Source of the DNA: Rubrivivax sp.
Lineage (GTDB): Bacteria; Pseudomonadota; Gammaproteobacteria; Burkholderiales; Burkholderiaceae_C
Length of the DNA: 64,000 nucleotides
Assembly: GCA_027484825.1 (NCBI GenBank)
Contig: JAIXSE010000014.1
Location: forward strand, 124,001-188,000
Reading direction: 5' to 3'
Under the pieces are notes generated by a model that was not told the origin of the DNA, ran no database searches, and saw nothing but the letters and a program-made list of their open reading frames with translations. The position numbers were made by a program, and so were the translations under genes. Positions 15,246 through 24,745 of the stretch are shown in pieces. How positions within the stretch are numbered: the stretch's first letter is position 1; the number at the start of each line of letters is the position of its first letter.

Positions 15246-16034
15246 ATGGATCTGGGACTGTCGGGCCGCTGGGCCCTGGTGTGTGCGGCTTCCAAAGGGC
15301 TGGGCGCGGGCTGTGCCGAAGCCCTGGTGGCCGAAGGCGTGAATGTGGTGATCACCGCGCGTGGGGCAGAGGCGCTGCAGGCGCAGGCCGCCCGGCTGCG
15401 CGGCCTGAACCCGCAGGTGCAGGTGGTGGCGGTGGTGGGCGACATCACCACGGAAGCGGGCCGTGCCAGTGCGCTGGCGGCCTGCCCGCAGGTGGACATC
15501 CTGGTCAACAACGCCGGCGGTCCGCCCCCGGGCGACTTCCGGCAGTGGGGCCGAGAGCAGTGGCTCTCCGCCCTGGAAGCCAACATGCTCACTCCCATCG
15601 AGCTGATCAAGGCCACGGTCGATGGCATGGCCGAGCGCGGCTTTGGCCGCATCGTCAACATCACCTCCGGCGCGGTGAAGGCACCGATCGATGTGCTGGG
15701 TCTGTCCAACGGGGCCCGCAGCGGCCTGACCGGCTTTGTGGCGGGCCTGGCGCGGCAGCCGCAGCTGGCCAGCCGCAATGTGACGATCAACAACCTGCTG
15801 CCGGGCGCCTTCGACACCGAACGTTTGCAGAAGACCCTGGCCGCCGGCGCTGAAAAATCCGGCCGTCCGCTGGATCAGGTGCGGGACCAGCGTGCCGCCG
15901 GCATCCCGGCCCGCCGCTTCGGCAGCGCTGCAGAATTCGGGGCGGTCTGCGCCATGCTGTGCAGCGCGCAGTCCGGTTATCTGACCGGTCAGAACATCCT
16001 GCTGGATGGCGGCGCGTACCCAGGCACCTTCTAA
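15246..16034 (+). CDS. SDR-family protein lacking the YxxxK catalytic pair
   Basis: A 262-residue short-chain dehydrogenase/reductase fold. The nucleotide motif is ALVCAASKGLGAG (near 10-22), followed by ILVNNAGG (85-92) and GRIVNITSGAVKAP. The serine Ser141 of the catalytic set is present. The tyrosine and lysine that should follow 13 and 17 residues later read Ser154 and Arg158 in LSNGARSGLTGFVAGLAR. A subgroup of proteobacterial SDRs has this 'SNGAR' form and its chemistry is unclear. The C-terminus SGYLTGQNILLDGGAYPGTF is typical. It precedes the quinone oxidoreductase gene by 36 bp and is probably co-transcribed with it. Confidence 0.85.
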   Translation: MDLGLSGRWALVCAASKGLGAGCAEALVAEGVNVVITARGAEALQAQAARLRGLNPQVQVVAVVGDITTEAGRASALAACPQVDILVNNAGGPPPGDFRQWGREQWLSALEANMLTPIELIKATVDGMAERGFGRIVNITSGAVKAPIDVLGLSNGARSGLTGFVAGLARQPQLASRNVTINNLLPGAFDTERLQKTLAAGAEKSGRPLDQVRDQRAAGIPARRFGSAAEFGAVCAMLCSAQSGYLTGQNILLDGGAYPGTF

Positions 16035-16070
16035 GCGCGCCCCTGATTCCACCCTCTGAAGGAGACATCC

Positions 16071-17057
16071 ATGAGTGAACGTGCAGTCCGTCTGACGCAG
16101 GCCGGCGGTCCCGAGGTCATGCAGTTGCAGACGGTGGAGGTCGGGGACCCGGGCCCCGGTGAGATCCGCATCCGCCAGAAGGCCGCTGGCCTCAACTACA
16201 TCGACATCTACCAGCGCAGCGGCGTCTACGACATCCCTCTGCCCGGCGGTCTGGGCCTGGAAGGTGCGGGCGTGGTGGAGGCGGTGGGCGAGGGCGTGAC
16301 CCACCTGCGCCTCGGCGACCGCGTGGCCTATGCCAGCCAGCCTATCGGGGCCTACGCCACGGCGCGGGTGATGCCGGCCCGCTGCGTGGTCCGGCTGCCC
16401 GACAGCCTGAGCTTCGAGCAGGGTGCCGCGATGATGCTCAAGGGCCTGACGGTGCAGTACCTGCTGCGCAAGACCCTGCCGCAAGGCGGCCTGCAGCCGG
16501 GCGACCACGTCGTGTTCCATGCAGCGGCCGGCGGCGTCGGGCTGATCGCCTGCCAGTGGGCCAAGGCGCTGGGCCTGCAACTGATCGCCACCGCCGGCAG
16601 CGATGCCAAGTGCGAGCTGGCCCTGCAGCATGGCGCTGCGGTGGCCATCAACTACCAGCGCGAGAACTTCGCCGACCGGGTCCGGGAGATCACCGGCGGT
16701 GAGGGCGTGAAGGTGGTGTATGACTCGGTCGGCGCCAGCACCTTCGAAGGCTCGCTGGCCTGCCTGCGCAGCTTCGGGCTGATGGTCAGCTTCGGCAATG
16801 CGTCAGGCAAGGTGCCGCCGGTGCCGCTCACCGCGCTGTCGGGGAAGGGGCTCTACCTGACGCGGCCGTCCATCTTCCACCACCTCAGCTCGCGTGATGC
16901 CACGCAGGCCATGGCGGACGATCTGTTCCAGGTCGTTGCCAGTGGCCAGGTGAAGATTGCGGTGGAGAAGCGCTATGCGCTGGACGATGTGCAGCAGGCC
17001 CATCGCGAGATGGAGAGCCGCAGCACCACCGGCGCCAGCGTGCTGATGCTGGCGTGA
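16071..17057 (+). CDS. qorA: NADPH:quinone oxidoreductase, zinc-independent MDR family
   Basis: A 328-residue protein of the Qor/zeta-crystallin type. It has the GroES-like N-terminal domain (AGLNYIDIYQRSGVY, PGGLGLEGAGVVEAVGEGV), the Rossmann motif HAAAGGVGLIACQWAKALG, and the closing RYALDDVQQAHREMESR. The zinc-binding cysteines of alcohol dehydrogenases are absent. It reduces quinones by one-electron transfer using NADPH. A clear AAGGAGA ribosome site precedes 16071. It forms an apparent operon with the SDR gene upstream and ends 3 bp from the stop of the convergent kinase gene. Confidence 0.88.
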   Translation: MSERAVRLTQAGGPEVMQLQTVEVGDPGPGEIRIRQKAAGLNYIDIYQRSGVYDIPLPGGLGLEGAGVVEAVGEGVTHLRLGDRVAYASQPIGAYATARVMPARCVVRLPDSLSFEQGAAMMLKGLTVQYLLRKTLPQGGLQPGDHVVFHAAAGGVGLIACQWAKALGLQLIATAGSDAKCELALQHGAAVAINYQRENFADRVREITGGEGVKVVYDSVGASTFEGSLACLRSFGLMVSFGNASGKVPPVPLTALSGKGLYLTRPSIFHHLSSRDATQAMADDLFQVVASGQVKIAVEKRYALDDVQQAHREMESRSTTGASVLMLA

Positions 17058-17059
17058 GC

Positions 17060-18763
17060 TCAGGCCGTGTGCTGACGCCCGATGACCGGCGGCAGGTCGT
17101 CGAAATCCGCGGCGACGGTGTCGGCCGATAGCGGGTCTTCCACCGCTGACGGCGGCGTGCTGATGCGGGTGATGCCCACGGTGGAGGGCAGTTCGTCGAG
17201 CGCGGCGGGCACGGTGGGCGCCATGCCGTCGCTGTCGGTGTCCTCGTCCGCGTCTGCGACCGGCAGGTCCACCGTCTCGGTGCGCAGTACTTCGTCCAGT
17301 ACCACCGGCTGAGCCATCCGCACTTCAAAGCTGAAGCAGGACCCGGACCCCACCTGGCTCTCCACCTTCACCTCGCCGCCCATCAGCTCCACCAGGCGCT
17401 TGACGATGGTCAGGCCGAGCCCGGTGCCGCCGTATCGACGGGTGATGCTGCCATCGGCCTGGGTGAAGGGGCTGAAGATCTGGGCGATCTGCTCCGGCGT
17501 CATGCCGATGCCGGTGTCGTGCACTGCAATTCGAAGACGCATCGGACCGCCGATGTGATCTTCGCTGGACGCGGCGCGTCCGATCTCCACGCGCACCTCG
17601 CCCTTCTCGGTGAACTTCAGGGCATTGCCCACCAGGTTCACCAGGATCTGGCGCAGCCGCAGCGCGTCGCCCAGCAGATGCTGGGGCACCCCCGGCTGGA
17701 TGCGGGCATGCAGCTGCAGACCTTTTTCATGGGCCTGCAGCAGCAGCGGATGCAGCGCTTCACGCAGGCAGTCATGCAGGCTGAAAGGAGCCTGGTCGAT
17801 GATGACCCGGCCGGCTTCGATCTTGGCGATGTCCAGCAGGTCGTTGATGATGACCATCAGGCCCTTGGCCGAACTGTGTGCCAGCTCGATGAACTTGCGC
17901 TGGCGCTCATTCAGCTCGGTCTGCAGCACCAGCTCGGTCAGGCCCAGCACGCCATTCATCGGCGTGCGGATCTCATGGCTCATGTTGGCCAGGAAGGAGC
18001 TCTTGGCCTGGCTTGCCGCTTCGGCCGCTTCACGCGCGGCCTCCAGCTGGGCCTGGGTGGCCTTGAAGTCGCTGATGTCGCGGGCATTGAGCTGCAGCAC
18101 CACCTCGCCGCTGACCGGGTCCCGCATGGGGCGGGCATCCACCGCATGCCAGCGGCGGCCGTTGGCGGTGTGCAGCTCCAGCTCCGCGCCAAAGGTCTGC
18201 CCGCCGCGCACCTGGGCCACGATGCGCTTGGCCAGATCCGGGTCCGGGAACATGGCGGTGAAGTCGGTCGCGCCGATGGTCTTGCGCAGGCCGTTGAAGC
18301 ACATGGCGGCGGCCGGGTTGCGCATCAGCACGCTGCCATCGCGCAGCGAGAACACGGCGATCCGCACGGAGGTGTGCTGCAGCGCTTCCACGCCGCGCAG
18401 CAGGCTCTTGTCCACGCCGCTGACCAGCGAGTCGGCGGCAAACAGCATCACCTGACGCTTGTCAGGCGTGCGGATGCCGCGGGAGACCAGCATCACCGTG
18501 GTGGGCTGGCCTTTGGGATAGAGGGTCCATTGCTCCCGCACCACCTTGTTCTGGGCATGGTCGGCCGCATTGACGGCCAGGCGCTGGACGACGGCCGAGC
18601 TGGTGTCGGTCAGGTCGCGGGAGAGGAATTCTTCGGCGCTGTCAGCGCGCCAGAACTGCAAGGCAGCGGCATTGGCCCAGAGGTTGCGTTGCCGTTCCTG
18701 GTCATAGACCCACATTGGCACATCGAGCCAGTCGTAGTGGGTTAGACAGGAGAAATCGAGCAT
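17060..18763 (-). CDS. Cytosolic PAS-type sensor histidine kinase
   Basis: About 567 residues with two PAS-like domains (near 10-120 and 125-235, the second ending [15 protein letters not shown]), a coiled coil, and the H-box [15 protein letters not shown] with His263. The HATPase has [33 protein letters not shown] and [21 protein letters not shown]. No transmembrane helix is seen. The domain set is like hybrid kinases but there is no receiver; instead the last 90 residues are acidic and Pro/Ser-rich. The start [20 protein letters not shown] at 18763 fits the PAS homology; in-frame ATGs at 18811 and 18838 are alternatives. It is an orphan kinase with no adjacent regulator. Confidence 0.87.
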   Translation of the reverse strand: MLDFSCLTHYDWLDVPMWVYDQERQRNLWANAAALQFWRADSAEEFLSRDLTDTSSAVVQRLAVNAADHAQNKVVREQWTLYPKGQPTTVMLVSRGIRTPDKRQVMLFAADSLVSGVDKSLLRGVEALQHTSVRIAVFSLRDGSVLMRNPAAAMCFNGLRKTIGATDFTAMFPDPDLAKRIVAQVRGGQTFGAELELHTANGRRWHAVDARPMRDPVSGEVVLQLNARDISDFKATQAQLEAAREAAEAASQAKSSFLANMSHEIRTPMNGVLGLTELVLQTELNERQRKFIELAHSSAKGLMVIINDLLDIAKIEAGRVIIDQAPFSLHDCLREALHPLLLQAHEKGLQLHARIQPGVPQHLLGDALRLRQILVNLVGNALKFTEKGEVRVEIGRAASSEDHIGGPMRLRIAVHDTGIGMTPEQIAQIFSPFTQADGSITRRYGGTGLGLTIVKRLVELMGGEVKVESQVGSGSCFSFEVRMAQPVVLDEVLRTETVDLPVADADEDTDSDGMAPTVPAALDELPSTVGITRISTPPSAVEDPLSADTVAADFDDLPPVIGRQHTA

Positions 18764-19049
18764 GGGAGCGGTGGGGTCGGGGGCCGCGTGGTTACATTCA
18801 GACGCAGGCATTGTCGCCGCGCCGGCGTGCCTGCGCATCCGGCCTGATGCCTATTCCGTCACGGGCCCGCTTGCGCTGTGGACGAGCGTGGCAAACAACG
18901 CGACGAGCGTCACGATGCTCGGGACGCGCGGCCTCGGCACCCCTGTCGGCAATCGCCCGAGACCCCCTCGGAATCGCCCACGGCTGCCCAAGTTAGCGAT
19001 TTGCGGCGCGTTTTTAGCGTCTCTGTCACACGGGCGCCTGGCGCCTGGC

Positions 19050-19550
19050 TCAGTTGCGCTTGACCCGCCGCAGCTCGTCCCACACCAGCAGAACCGCACC
19101 GACGGTGATGGCGCTGTCCGCCACGTTGAAGGATGGGTAGTACCACTGGTTCCAGTGGAACTGCAGGAAGTCCACCACATAGCCGTGCAGCAGGCGGTCC
19201 ACCACGTTGCCGACGGCTCCGCCCAGAATGAGGCTCAGCGCGGTCGCAAACAGGGTCTGATGGCCATGCCGGCGCAGCAGCCAGACGATGAAGACAGTGG
19301 CCGCCACGCCCAGCCCGACGAAGAACCAGCGCTGCCAGCCCGATGCACCCGCCAGGAAGCTGAAGGCGGCGCCGGTGTTGTGGGCCCGCACCAGGTTGAA
19401 GAAGCTGGTGACGTAGCGGCTGTCCCCGTACTGGAAGCTGTTGAGGATCAGCACCTTGGTGAACTGGTCCGCAATGATGATCAGCAGGGCCAGGCCCAGC
19501 CATTGGATCAGCCGGGCGGAGGACGGGGCAGCAGACGAGGACTTGGCCAT
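19050..19550 (-). CDS. lspA: Lipoprotein signal peptidase (signal peptidase II)
   Basis: A 166-residue inner-membrane aspartyl protease that removes signal peptides from diacylglyceryl-modified prolipoproteins. Four hydrophobic helices are visible. The conserved motifs [34 protein letters not shown] and [11 protein letters not shown] contain the two catalytic aspartates (in VVDRL and VADSAI). It is of normal length. In most Burkholderiales lspA directly follows ileS; here it is on the same strand but about 6.2 kb away, with oppositely oriented genes in between. It is divergent from the Cache-kinase gene at 19625. Confidence 0.95.
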   Translation of the reverse strand: MAKSSSAAPSSARLIQWLGLALLIIIADQFTKVLILNSFQYGDSRYVTSFFNLVRAHNTGAAFSFLAGASGWQRWFFVGLGVAATVFIVWLLRRHGHQTLFATALSLILGGAVGNVVDRLLHGYVVDFLQFHWNQWYYPSFNVADSAITVGAVLLVWDELRRVKRN

Positions 19551-19624
19551 GGGGGGAGCACGCGGATCAAACCCGCAACTGTACCGCCAGCGGGGTCGTC
19601 AGCAGCCGCTACAGTGCGACTGCC

Positions 19625-21052
19625 ATGAGACTGCGCCTGAAAATCCTGCTGCTCGCCATCCTGCCCCTGGTGGCCTCGTTGCTGCTGATCGCGGTGGCGG
19701 TGCGCCAGCAGGAGCGGCAGTTGCTGGCCCAGGAGCATGCGGCCATGGAGCGCACCTACATGGATGCCCGCCGCGACGAGCTGCGTCACTATGTGGAGCT
19801 GGCTGTCAGCACGCTGCAGCCGCTGTATGCCCATGCGGGCAGCCCGGACCAGGTGGAGGCGGACAAGCGCGAGGCCCTGCGCCTGCTCTCCGCGCTGGAC
19901 TATGGCGAAGACGGCTACTTCTTTGTCTACGACCTGCAGGGCCGGGTGCTGATGCATTCCCGGCAGCCGGACCTGATCGGCCGCAACCTGTGGGAGCTGC
20001 GCGACCCGCTGGGCCGCCCCACCATCCAGCAACTGATCGGACAGGCCAAGGCCGGCGGCGGGTATGTCGAATACCTCTGGCGCAAACCGTCTTCGAGGGA
20101 CATGGCGCCCAAGCTCGGTTACGTGGTGGCCATGGACCGTTGGAACTGGATGGTGGGCACCGGCCTGTATCTGGACGGCATGCGGGCCACGCTGCGTCAG
20201 CTGGACCGGGAAGCGCAGGCCAACATCGCCCAGACCATGTGGTGGATTGCCGCCATCGCGGTGTTCGGGGTGGCGCTGATCAGTGCGAGTGCGCTGGCCC
20301 TGAACCTCAGCGAGCATCGCCTGGCGGAGGCCAAGCTGCGGGCGCTGGCGCATCAGGTGGTGCGCTCCCAGGAGGACGAGCGGGCGCATCTGTCCCGTGA
20401 GTTGCATGACGGCGTGAGCCAGACGCTGGTGTCGACCAAGCTGCTGATCGAATCGGCGCAGCAAAGCGGGGACACGATGCTGCTGCCGCGTGCCCTGGAG
20501 CGACTCAACCACAGCCTGGTGGAGGTGCGGCGGCTGTCGCACCATCTGCGGCCGGCGCTGCTGGACACCCTGGGGCTGGCCGCCGCTCTGGCGCATCTGG
20601 CGCGGGAACTGGATGAAGCGGGCCCGCCGCAGGTGGACCTGCATGTGGTCGGGCCGGCCCGGGAACTGCCGGAACTGCTCAACACGGTGCTGTTCCGGGT
20701 GGCGCAGGAAGCGCTGACGAATGTGGTCAAGCATGCGGCGGCCACACGGGTCGACATGACCCTGGACTTCGCCCCGAACACCGACCGGGCCGACCGCTCC
20801 GACCGCTCCGACCGGAGCGACCCCGGCGGCGTGCTGCTGCGCATCCAGGACGACGGCGCCGGCTTTGATCCCGATGCCGCCGAGCAGGGAGACCCGCGAC
20901 GCGGCATCGGCCTGCGCAACATGCGCGAGCGCATGGCGTCGGTGGGCGGCGGGCTGGAGCTGCAATCCAGCCCGGGCCACGGCACGCAGGTGGAGGCCTT
21001 CGTGGGCGAAGCCGCCATCCGTCGCCTGCCGCGAGAGAATCCGGCCCCATGA
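19625..21052 (+). CDS. Cache-domain sensor histidine kinase of the NarL/DegS type
   Basis: A 475-residue kinase. A transmembrane helix (8-27) is followed by a single-Cache periplasmic domain (YGEDGYFFVYDLQGRVLMHS near 93-112 and MDRWNWMVGTGLYLDGM near 170-186). A second helix lies near 205-226, then a HisKA_3 H-box ERAHLSRELHDGVSQTL with His261, and an ATPase ending GIGLRNMRERMASVGG. Near residue 380 the protein has a DRADRSDRSDRSD repeat encoded by 9-bp units. It overlaps the response regulator gene by 4 bp. Together with the downstream cstA it resembles pyruvate- or acetate-sensing systems that control cstA-type carriers. The ligand is inferred. Confidence 0.88.
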   Translation: MRLRLKILLLAILPLVASLLLIAVAVRQQERQLLAQEHAAMERTYMDARRDELRHYVELAVSTLQPLYAHAGSPDQVEADKREALRLLSALDYGEDGYFFVYDLQGRVLMHSRQPDLIGRNLWELRDPLGRPTIQQLIGQAKAGGGYVEYLWRKPSSRDMAPKLGYVVAMDRWNWMVGTGLYLDGMRATLRQLDREAQANIAQTMWWIAAIAVFGVALISASALALNLSEHRLAEAKLRALAHQVVRSQEDERAHLSRELHDGVSQTLVSTKLLIESAQQSGDTMLLPRALERLNHSLVEVRRLSHHLRPALLDTLGLAAALAHLARELDEAGPPQVDLHVVGPARELPELLNTVLFRVAQEALTNVVKHAAATRVDMTLDFAPNTDRADRSDRSDRSDPGGVLLRIQDDGAGFDPDAAEQGDPRRGIGLRNMRERMASVGGGLELQSSPGHGTQVEAFVGEAAIRRLPRENPAP

Positions 21053-21723
21053 ACGCCCAGACTTCCGTTCCCGACCCCTCCGCCAAGCCCGGCCCGGTGC
21101 GCATCCTGCTGGTGGACGACCATCCGCTGGTGCGCGAGGGTGTGCGCTCGCGGCTGCAGGGCGAGTCGCGTTATCTGGTGGTGGGGGAGGCCGGCTCGGC
21201 GGAAGAGGCCATGGTGATGCTGGTGTCCACCCAGCCGCAGGTGGTGCTGCTGGATGTGGGCCTGCGCGGCCAGAGCGGCATCCAGCTGGCGCAGACCATG
21301 CTGGAGCGGCAGGGCGACCTGCGGGTGCTGATGTACAGCATGTACGACAACCCCGAATACGTGCAGCGCGCCCTGCAGGCCGGCGCGCGGGGCTATGTGC
21401 TCAAGGATGCGCCGGGCGGAGAGATCGTGGCCGCCATCGATGCGGTGGCGGCGGGCGGCACCTTCCTGAGCCCAGGCGTGTCCCGCCGCATGTTCCGCAA
21501 CCAGCAGCCGCGGCCGCTGCTGTCGCCGCGGGAGAGCGAGATCCTCACCGCGCTGGGCCGGGGCGAATCCAGCAAGCAGATCGCCAAGACGCTGGACCTG
21601 TCGGTGCGCACGGTCGAGACGCATCGCCAGAACATCAAGCGCAAGCTGGAGCTGGACGGTCAGGCGGACCTGATCCGTTATGCGGTCGAGCATGCACGCG
21701 GGCTGCACCGCGACGACGTCTGA
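21049..21723 (+). CDS. NarL/FixJ-type response regulator
   Basis: A 224-residue regulator with a receiver domain (LLVDDHPLVREG with acidic pocket, phospho-acceptor Asp69 in VVLLDVGLRGQSG, and YVLKDAPGGE) and a C-terminal LuxR-type HTH (LSPRESEILTALGRGESSKQIAKTLDLSVRTVETHRQNIKRKL; only the motif order matters). It is coupled to the Cache kinase by an ATGA overlap and is almost certainly its partner. The next gene is cstA, 159 bp away, whose leader holds repeated GTCC/TACG motifs that may be its binding sites. Confidence 0.9.
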   Translation: MNAQTSVPDPSAKPGPVRILLVDDHPLVREGVRSRLQGESRYLVVGEAGSAEEAMVMLVSTQPQVVLLDVGLRGQSGIQLAQTMLERQGDLRVLMYSMYDNPEYVQRALQAGARGYVLKDAPGGEIVAAIDAVAAGGTFLSPGVSRRMFRNQQPRPLLSPRESEILTALGRGESSKQIAKTLDLSVRTVETHRQNIKRKLELDGQADLIRYAVEHARGLHRDDV

Positions 21724-21752
21724 GCGTCACGTTCCCGAGGGGCGGTCCGGGT

Positions 21753-21790
21753 TAGTCCCTACGTGGTCCTACGCCGTCGGGCTAGTCCAG
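21753..21790 (+). promoter_or_regulatory. Repeated TAGTCC / GTCC-TACG motifs upstream of cstA
   Basis: TAGTCC occurs at 21753-21758 and again at 21783-21788, exactly 30 bp (about three helix turns) apart. GTCCCTACG (21755-21763) and GTCCTACG (21766-21773) form an 11-bp-spaced direct repeat. The position, about 95-130 bp upstream of cstA and just after the regulator gene, suits activator binding by the NarL-type regulator. This is inference from pattern and place. Confidence 0.35.
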
Positions 21791-21882
21791 AAGACGGATG
21801 TTCCGAAGCGGTCAGGCACCGAAACTGCCCGACTGGCATACAGAGTGCGCGCCCCTGCGGCCGCACCGAATAAGGAGACATC

Positions 21883-23961
21883 ATGTCCAACTGGAGTCGC
21901 CACCTCGCCTGGGCGGGCGTGGCCGTTCTCGGGGCGGTGGCATTGGCCACCGTGGCACTGGCGCGCGGCGAAGCCGTCAGTGCCCTTTGGGTCGTTGTGG
22001 CCGCCTTGTGCGTCTACCTCATCGGCTACCGTTACTACAGCCTGTTCCTGGCTAACAAGGTGCTGGGGCTGGACCCCAACCGCCAGACGCCGGCCTGGAA
22101 ACACAACGATGGCCTGGACTACGTGCCCACCCATCGCTACGTGCTTTACGGCCACCACTTTGCCGCCATCGCGGGCGCCGGTCCGCTGGTGGGCCCGGTG
22201 CTGGCGGCGCAGATGGGCTATCTGCCCGGCCTGCTGTGGATTCTGGCCGGCGTGATCTTCGCCGGCGCGGTGCAGGACTTCATCGTGCTGTTCATCTCCA
22301 CCCGTCGCGACGGCCGCTCGCTGGGCGACCTGGTGAAGCAGGAGATGGGCACGGTGCCCGGTGTGATCGCTTTGTTCGGCGCCTTCATGATCATGATCAT
22401 CATCCTGGCGGTGCTGGCGCTGATCGTGGTGAAGGCCCTGGCGGACTCGCCCTGGGGGACGTTCACCGTGGCGGCGACGATTCCGGTGGCGCTGTTCATG
22501 GGCGTGTACCTGCGCTATATCCGCCCCGGCCGCATTGGCGAGGTGTCCATCATCGGCTTCGTGCTGCTGATGCTGGCCATCATGGGCGGCCAGTGGGTGC
22601 ATGAGAGCCCGCAGTGGGCACCGCTGTTCACCTACGACGGCAAGGCGCTGACGTGGATGCTGATCGCCTATGGCTTCATCGCCGCGTCCATCCCGGTGTG
22701 GCTGCTGCTGGCGCCGCGGGACTATCTGTCCACCTTCCTGAAGATCGGCACCATCATCGCGCTGGCCATCGGCATCGTGGTGGTGGCGCCGCCGCTGCAG
22801 ATGCCGGCCTTCACCAAGTTTGCGGCGGGCAATGGTCCGGTGTGGGCGGGCAACCTGTTCCCCTTCCTGTTCATCACCATTGCCTGCGGCGCGGTGTCGG
22901 GCTTTCATGCGCTGATCTCGTCGGGCACCACGCCCAAGATGCTGGACAACGAGGTCAATGCCCGCTTCATCGGTTATGGCGGCATGCTGGCCGAGTCGTT
23001 CGTGGCGGTGATGGCGCTGGTGGCGGCCTCCTGCATTGAACCGGGCGTGTACTTTGCGATGAACAGCCCGGCGGCCCTGGTGGGCAAGACGCCGGATGCG
23101 GTGGCGGCCACGCTGTCCACCTGGGGCTTCGTGATCACGCCGGAGATGCTGGTGCAGACCGCCAAGGATGTGGGCGAGAACACCATTCTGGCCCGCGCCG
23201 GTGGCGCGCCGACCCTGGCGGTGGGCATGGCCCACATCCTTCACCAGGTGGTGGGCGGCAAGGCCATGATGGCCTTCTGGTATCACTTCGCCATTCTGTT
23301 CGAGGCGCTATTCATCCTGACGGCGGTGGATGCCGGCACCCGTGCGGGCCGCTTCATGCTGCAGGACCTGCTGGGCACCTTCGTGCCGGCGCTCAAGCGC
23401 ACCGATTCGCTGCCGGCCAACCTGATCGCCACCGGCTTGTGCGTGGCGGCCTGGGGCTACTTCCTCTATCAGGGCGTGGTGGATCCGCTGGGCGGCATCA
23501 ATACGCTGTGGCCGCTGTTCGGCATTGCCAACCAGATGCTGGCCGCGGTGGCGCTGCTGCTGGGCACGGTGGTGCTGTTCAAGATGAAGAAGGACCGTTA
23601 TGCCTGGACGACCATCCTGCCGGCGGGCTGGCTGCTGATCTGCACGATGACGGCCGGCTGGCTGAAGATCTTCAGCGCTGATCCGAAGGTGGGCTTCCTG
23701 GCCCATGCGCAGAAGTACGCCGATTCGCTGGCGGCCGGGCAGGTGCTGGCACCGGCCAAGAGCCTGGAGGCGATGGAGCGGGTGATCTTCAATGACCGGC
23801 TGGATGCGGCCCTGTGCGGCGTCTTCATGTTCGTGGTGGTGAGCGTGCTGGTCTACAGCGTGAAGGCCATCCTGGCGGCGCGTGCCGAGCGCCGGCCGAC
23901 GGTGCAGGAAACGCCGTTCGAGCCGCTGCCGGCCGGCGCAACGGCCACCGGGCACGCCTGA
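21883..23961 (+). CDS. cstA: Carbon starvation protein A (pyruvate/peptide transporter)
   Basis: A 692-residue membrane protein with about 16 hydrophobic segments. Signature CstA motifs are present: GYRYYSLFLANKVLGLDPNR, THRYVLYGHHFAAIAGAGPL, GPVLAAQMGYLPGLLWILAG, GFHALISSGTTPKMLDNE and LFGIANQMLAAVALLLGT. CstA proteins take up pyruvate and some peptides when carbon is scarce. A strong AAGGAGA site precedes the ATG at 21883. It follows a Cache-kinase/NarL-regulator pair and is followed 2 bp later by the small yjiX-type gene, the standard companion. Length is normal. Confidence 0.94.
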   Translation: MSNWSRHLAWAGVAVLGAVALATVALARGEAVSALWVVVAALCVYLIGYRYYSLFLANKVLGLDPNRQTPAWKHNDGLDYVPTHRYVLYGHHFAAIAGAGPLVGPVLAAQMGYLPGLLWILAGVIFAGAVQDFIVLFISTRRDGRSLGDLVKQEMGTVPGVIALFGAFMIMIIILAVLALIVVKALADSPWGTFTVAATIPVALFMGVYLRYIRPGRIGEVSIIGFVLLMLAIMGGQWVHESPQWAPLFTYDGKALTWMLIAYGFIAASIPVWLLLAPRDYLSTFLKIGTIIALAIGIVVVAPPLQMPAFTKFAAGNGPVWAGNLFPFLFITIACGAVSGFHALISSGTTPKMLDNEVNARFIGYGGMLAESFVAVMALVAASCIEPGVYFAMNSPAALVGKTPDAVAATLSTWGFVITPEMLVQTAKDVGENTILARAGGAPTLAVGMAHILHQVVGGKAMMAFWYHFAILFEALFILTAVDAGTRAGRFMLQDLLGTFVPALKRTDSLPANLIATGLCVAAWGYFLYQGVVDPLGGINTLWPLFGIANQMLAAVALLLGTVVLFKMKKDRYAWTTILPAGWLLICTMTAGWLKIFSADPKVGFLAHAQKYADSLAAGQVLAPAKSLEAMERVIFNDRLDAALCGVFMFVVVSVLVYSVKAILAARAERRPTVQETPFEPLPAGATATGHA

Positions 23962-23963
23962 TC

Positions 23964-24170
23964 ATGCTCAGGGAAGCTGCTGCGCAGTTGCTGCAGGCCG
24001 GGCGCTACATGGCGCGCGGGGTGCATCAGCAGATGGTGGGCGCCGATTACGGCGCGTACCTGGCGCATATGGCGCGCACCCATCCGGACCAGCCGCCACT
24101 GAACTATGAAGCGTTCTTCCGGCAGCGGCAGGAAGCGCGGTTCAACAGTGGCACCGGGAGGTGCTGCTGA
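23964..24170 (+). CDS. YbdD/YjiX-family small protein (CstA partner)
   Basis: A 68-residue protein with the family pattern: MVGADYGAYLAHMARTHPDQ, PLNYEAFFRQRQEARF and the terminal GTGRCC. Proteins of this family are encoded right after cstA/btsT in many bacteria and are thought to support carrier function. The ATG at 23964 comes 2 bp after the cstA stop, so translation is coupled. A longer in-frame stretch upstream lies inside cstA and is not coding. Confidence 0.88.
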   Translation: MLREAAAQLLQAGRYMARGVHQQMVGADYGAYLAHMARTHPDQPPLNYEAFFRQRQEARFNSGTGRCC

Positions 24171-24173
24171 GGC

Positions 24174-24207
24174 AACAACGGCGGGCGATGCTCGCCGTTG
24201 TTCTTTG
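24174..24207 (+). terminator. Rho-independent terminator of the cstA operon
   Basis: AACAACGGCG (24174-24183) pairs with CGCCGTTGTT (24193-24202) across a 9-base loop, then CTTT. It lies 3 bp after the yjiX-type stop. Confidence 0.8.
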
Positions 24208-24291
24208 GGGCCTCGCGTGCTCCGCCCTTCCTGGGCTCTGATAGGCTGTCGCCATCATGCGCGTTCGTGCAAGCCAGCCGGGAGGGGCTCC

Positions 24292-24591
24292 ATGCTCAGA
24301 TATCTGCAGTGGTTGTCGATCAACGGAGTGTGGGCCCCAGTCGCTCTCTTGGTGTGTTGGCTGCTGTTGATCCAGGTCGCTCCCGCTGAATGGGGCTGGG
24401 GACTGGTAGTCGTGGGCTACCTGCTGGCGTTCGCTTCCGCCCATGCGCTCGCTGTGGCATCAGTGGTCGCCGTGATGCTTCTGGCCACCGGGAGGGCGGT
24501 GCGCGTGTGGGCAACGGTGGTCAGCGCGCTGGTAGGCGGGGTGTGCGCCGCATTCGTGTTGTCCCGGATCTATTTCAATTCGGGCGCTTGA
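24292..24591 (+). CDS. Small membrane protein, about three helices, unknown
   Basis: A 99-residue hydrophobic protein starting MLRYLQWLSINGVWAPVALL, with three predicted helices (about 12-30, 36-60 and 66-90) and a short polar end RIYFNSGA. A good ribosome site (GGGAGGGGCT) precedes the ATG at 24292. No family is recognised. It sits alone between the cstA terminator and the hydroxypyruvate-isomerase-like gene. GC at the third positions is a little lower than in neighbours. It could be an ordinary small inner-membrane protein of this lineage. Confidence 0.6.
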   Translation: MLRYLQWLSINGVWAPVALLVCWLLLIQVAPAEWGWGLVVVGYLLAFASAHALAVASVVAVMLLATGRAVRVWATVVSALVGGVCAAFVLSRIYFNSGA

Positions 24592-24745
24592 TGGAGTGGC
24601 CACCCGAGCGCTTCGATTTGACTCTAAAACGATGACGGTCAGCTGTTCGCCACAGCCAGCGCCGCGGGGGTAGAAACCGAATCCCATCGGGCGCCCACAC
24701 AGGGATCCAGCGCCGTCGCTGCGATGCTCACTGTCACTCACCGCC

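Noticed and set aside
14888-15817. Upstream extension of the GGDEF-like frame across the SDR gene
   Set aside because: The extension is antisense to a clear SDR and has no ribosome site; the start at 14887 has one.
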